Assembly: GCA_964412555.1 (NCBI GenBank)
Contig: CAYPPG010000063.1
Span: 1-44,755 of the forward strand
Direction of reading: 5' to 3'
Length of the DNA: 44,755 nt
From: CAYPPG01 sp964412555
Lineage (GTDB): Bacteria > Hinthialibacterota > Hinthialibacteria > Hinthialibacterales > Hinthialibacteraceae
Under the pieces are notes generated by a model, which saw only the letters and a list, made by a program, of their open reading frames with translations, was not told the DNA's origin and made no database searches. The position numbers and the translations under genes are program-made. This document shows positions 44,050 to 44,755 of the stretch, in pieces. Every line of letters starts with the position of its first letter. The first letter of the stretch is position 1.

Positions 44050-44465
44050 TGATAATGCTTGCCTATGTGGACGCTTCAGTTTGGATAGCGCGCGTTGAAG
44101 GAAAACCTGATTACAAAACTACTGTTGAAGAACGATTAGATGGACTAACACGTGACGGTTGGCGGTTTTGTGTTTCGAAAGCAGTACTCATGGAGACCTT
44201 CTACAAGCCTTATCGGGAAAAGGAGCACGCCTTGGTGTCCGTGTACAACGAACTGTTCTCAAAAGCAAAAATGCTGCACGATTACGCAAACCTCCTAGAA
44301 GATGGATTGCGTATTATGAAAGCAGAGCATCTGAAAGCGATGGATTCGATTCACGTCGCCATGGCCCTGCATCACGGCTGTGACGGATTTATTTCTACCG
44401 ATACAGACTTTCAGAACCTAAAGTCCATCCGATCTCTTTGGATTGATCTTTCAATTGTCTCCTAA
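44049..44465 (+). CDS. PIN-domain toxin (VapC-like)
   Basis: The 138-residue product has a PIN nuclease layout: Y-V-D-A-S-V-W-I with the first Asp at 8, V-L-M-E-T-F-Y with Glu49, L-K-A-M-D-S-I-H-V-A-M-A with Asp99 and F-I-S-T-D-T-D-F with Asp118/120. These supply the acidic metal-binding set for RNA cleavage. The start is either GTG 44049 (overlapping the antitoxin stop) or ATG 44055. Its 3-prime end abuts the truncated YhaV-type remnant coming from the other strand, only about 5 bp away, so it may have inserted there. Target RNA unknown. Confidence 0.82.
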   Translation: MIMLAYVDASVWIARVEGKPDYKTTVEERLDGLTRDGWRFCVSKAVLMETFYKPYREKEHALVSVYNELFSKAKMLHDYANLLEDGLRIMKAEHLKAMDSIHVAMALHHGCDGFISTDTDFQNLKSIRSLWIDLSIVS

Positions 44466-44469
44466 AAAA

Positions 44470-44700
44470 TAAGGTATTTCCCAAAAGAAACTGGGAAGAT
44501 GCCGGATCAATGGGGATTTCCTCTAAGATTCATGTTTTGATCCGCGCAAGCAATTTGGTCTTTGGATGGGAAATATATGTTTCCGGATGTTTTTTGCTTA
44601 AACGCTCTACTTCAGCTGTAAGAGCATCAAAAGGGATGCGGAAAGCGGGATGTTGATAAAGTTGCCAGCCGTAGCGTTGGTCAAATGGTGATGGGATCAC
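44470..44700 (-). pseudogene. yhaV: YhaV-family toxin remnant (in-frame stop and truncation)
   Basis: From a GTG at 44700 the minus strand encodes G-W-Q-L-Y-Q-H-P-A-F-R-I-P-F-D-A-L-T-A-E-V-E and on to K-T-K-L-L-A-R-I-K-T, which matches the amino half of YhaV toxins. A TGA at 44530-44532 then interrupts it. Homology continues in the same frame past the stop: I-L-E-E-I-P-I-D-P then G-N-T-L at about 44470, the following YhaV block. The frame loses similarity right where the PIN-toxin gene ends (44465), so the rest of the toxin is gone. No complete PrlF-type antitoxin is visible before the right edge. Confidence 0.7.
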
Positions 44701-44755
44701 TGTTTTGCTTCAGTCGGAAATGGAATTTTCCTTTGTTTGAGTTAAGGTATCAACC

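Noticed and set aside
44701..44755. Minus-strand fragment G-K-F-H-F-R-L-K-Q-N-S resembling DUF1508
   Set aside because: Only about a dozen residues before a stop, at the window edge, and it runs straight into the YhaV fragment; too short to call.
1..44755. CRISPR arrays, tRNA and rRNA genes, complete insertion sequences
   Set aside because: No regularly spaced direct repeats, no cloverleaf or rRNA signature and no full transposase were found in my reading.

Overview
The window looks like the chromosome of an uncultured, Gram-negative-type bacterium from a deep lineage. Evidence for an outer membrane or periplasm includes lipoproteins, a Tat-exported oxidoreductase, a DegP/HtrA-type protease and a complete Bat cluster. 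The gene families present (DUF1080, Tat-type Gfo/Idh/MocA, a hydrazine-synthase-alpha-like cytochrome with a sulfatase-modifying-factor domain, SSS symporter, Thr/Pro-linked propellers) are most typical of Planctomycetota/Verrucomicrobiota-like bacteria and of several candidate phyla. I cannot name the taxon from this sequence alone.

Layout: (1) 1-4777, minus strand: three exported beta-rich proteins. The first is a TolB-like propeller with a Thr/Pro-rich linker that runs off the left edge. (2) 4783-5635: a gene-poor stretch with a three-hairpin structured element antisense to a 50-codon ORF that has a strong Shine-Dalgarno (SD) sequence. (3) 5636-9691: a small membrane-anchored Ig-like protein converging on a ribose-type ABC importer (binding protein, ATPase, permease) with a LacI-type operator upstream. 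(4) 9881-13251: a polytopic GT-C-like membrane protein and a solitary GroEL. (5) 13517-26106: a 12-gene Bat (MoxR/DUF58/VWA/TPR/BatD) cluster that also holds a parvulin isomerase and a family 2 glycosyltransferase. (6) 26112-30949: FmdB, DnaK, GrpE and DegP/Q protease genes on the same strand. From 30949 down to 6094 everything is read leftwards, so envelope protein quality control and the Bat machinery form one co-directional block.

(7) 31326-40292, plus strand: DUF1080 protein, endonuclease III, Tat-lipoprotein oxidoreductase, a 1100-residue propeller/cytochrome/SUMF1 protein and a sodium:solute symporter. This looks like a polysaccharide- or sugar-derivative-using set. (8) 40414-44755: an accessory tail. 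It holds an internally deleted Rpn-type nuclease gene, a secreted beta-helix gene put out of frame by a (CCTT)7 tract in its signal-peptide region, a lipoprotein, an antitoxin/PIN-toxin pair and a broken YhaV-type toxin gene at the right edge.

Dispersed imperfect palindromes, many with a GGGCA...TGCCC core, sit in most larger intergenic gaps. A second, roughly 42-nt repeat occurs three times between 33.2 and 35.0 kb. The most interesting single observation is the candidate phase-variable switch at 41278-41376.
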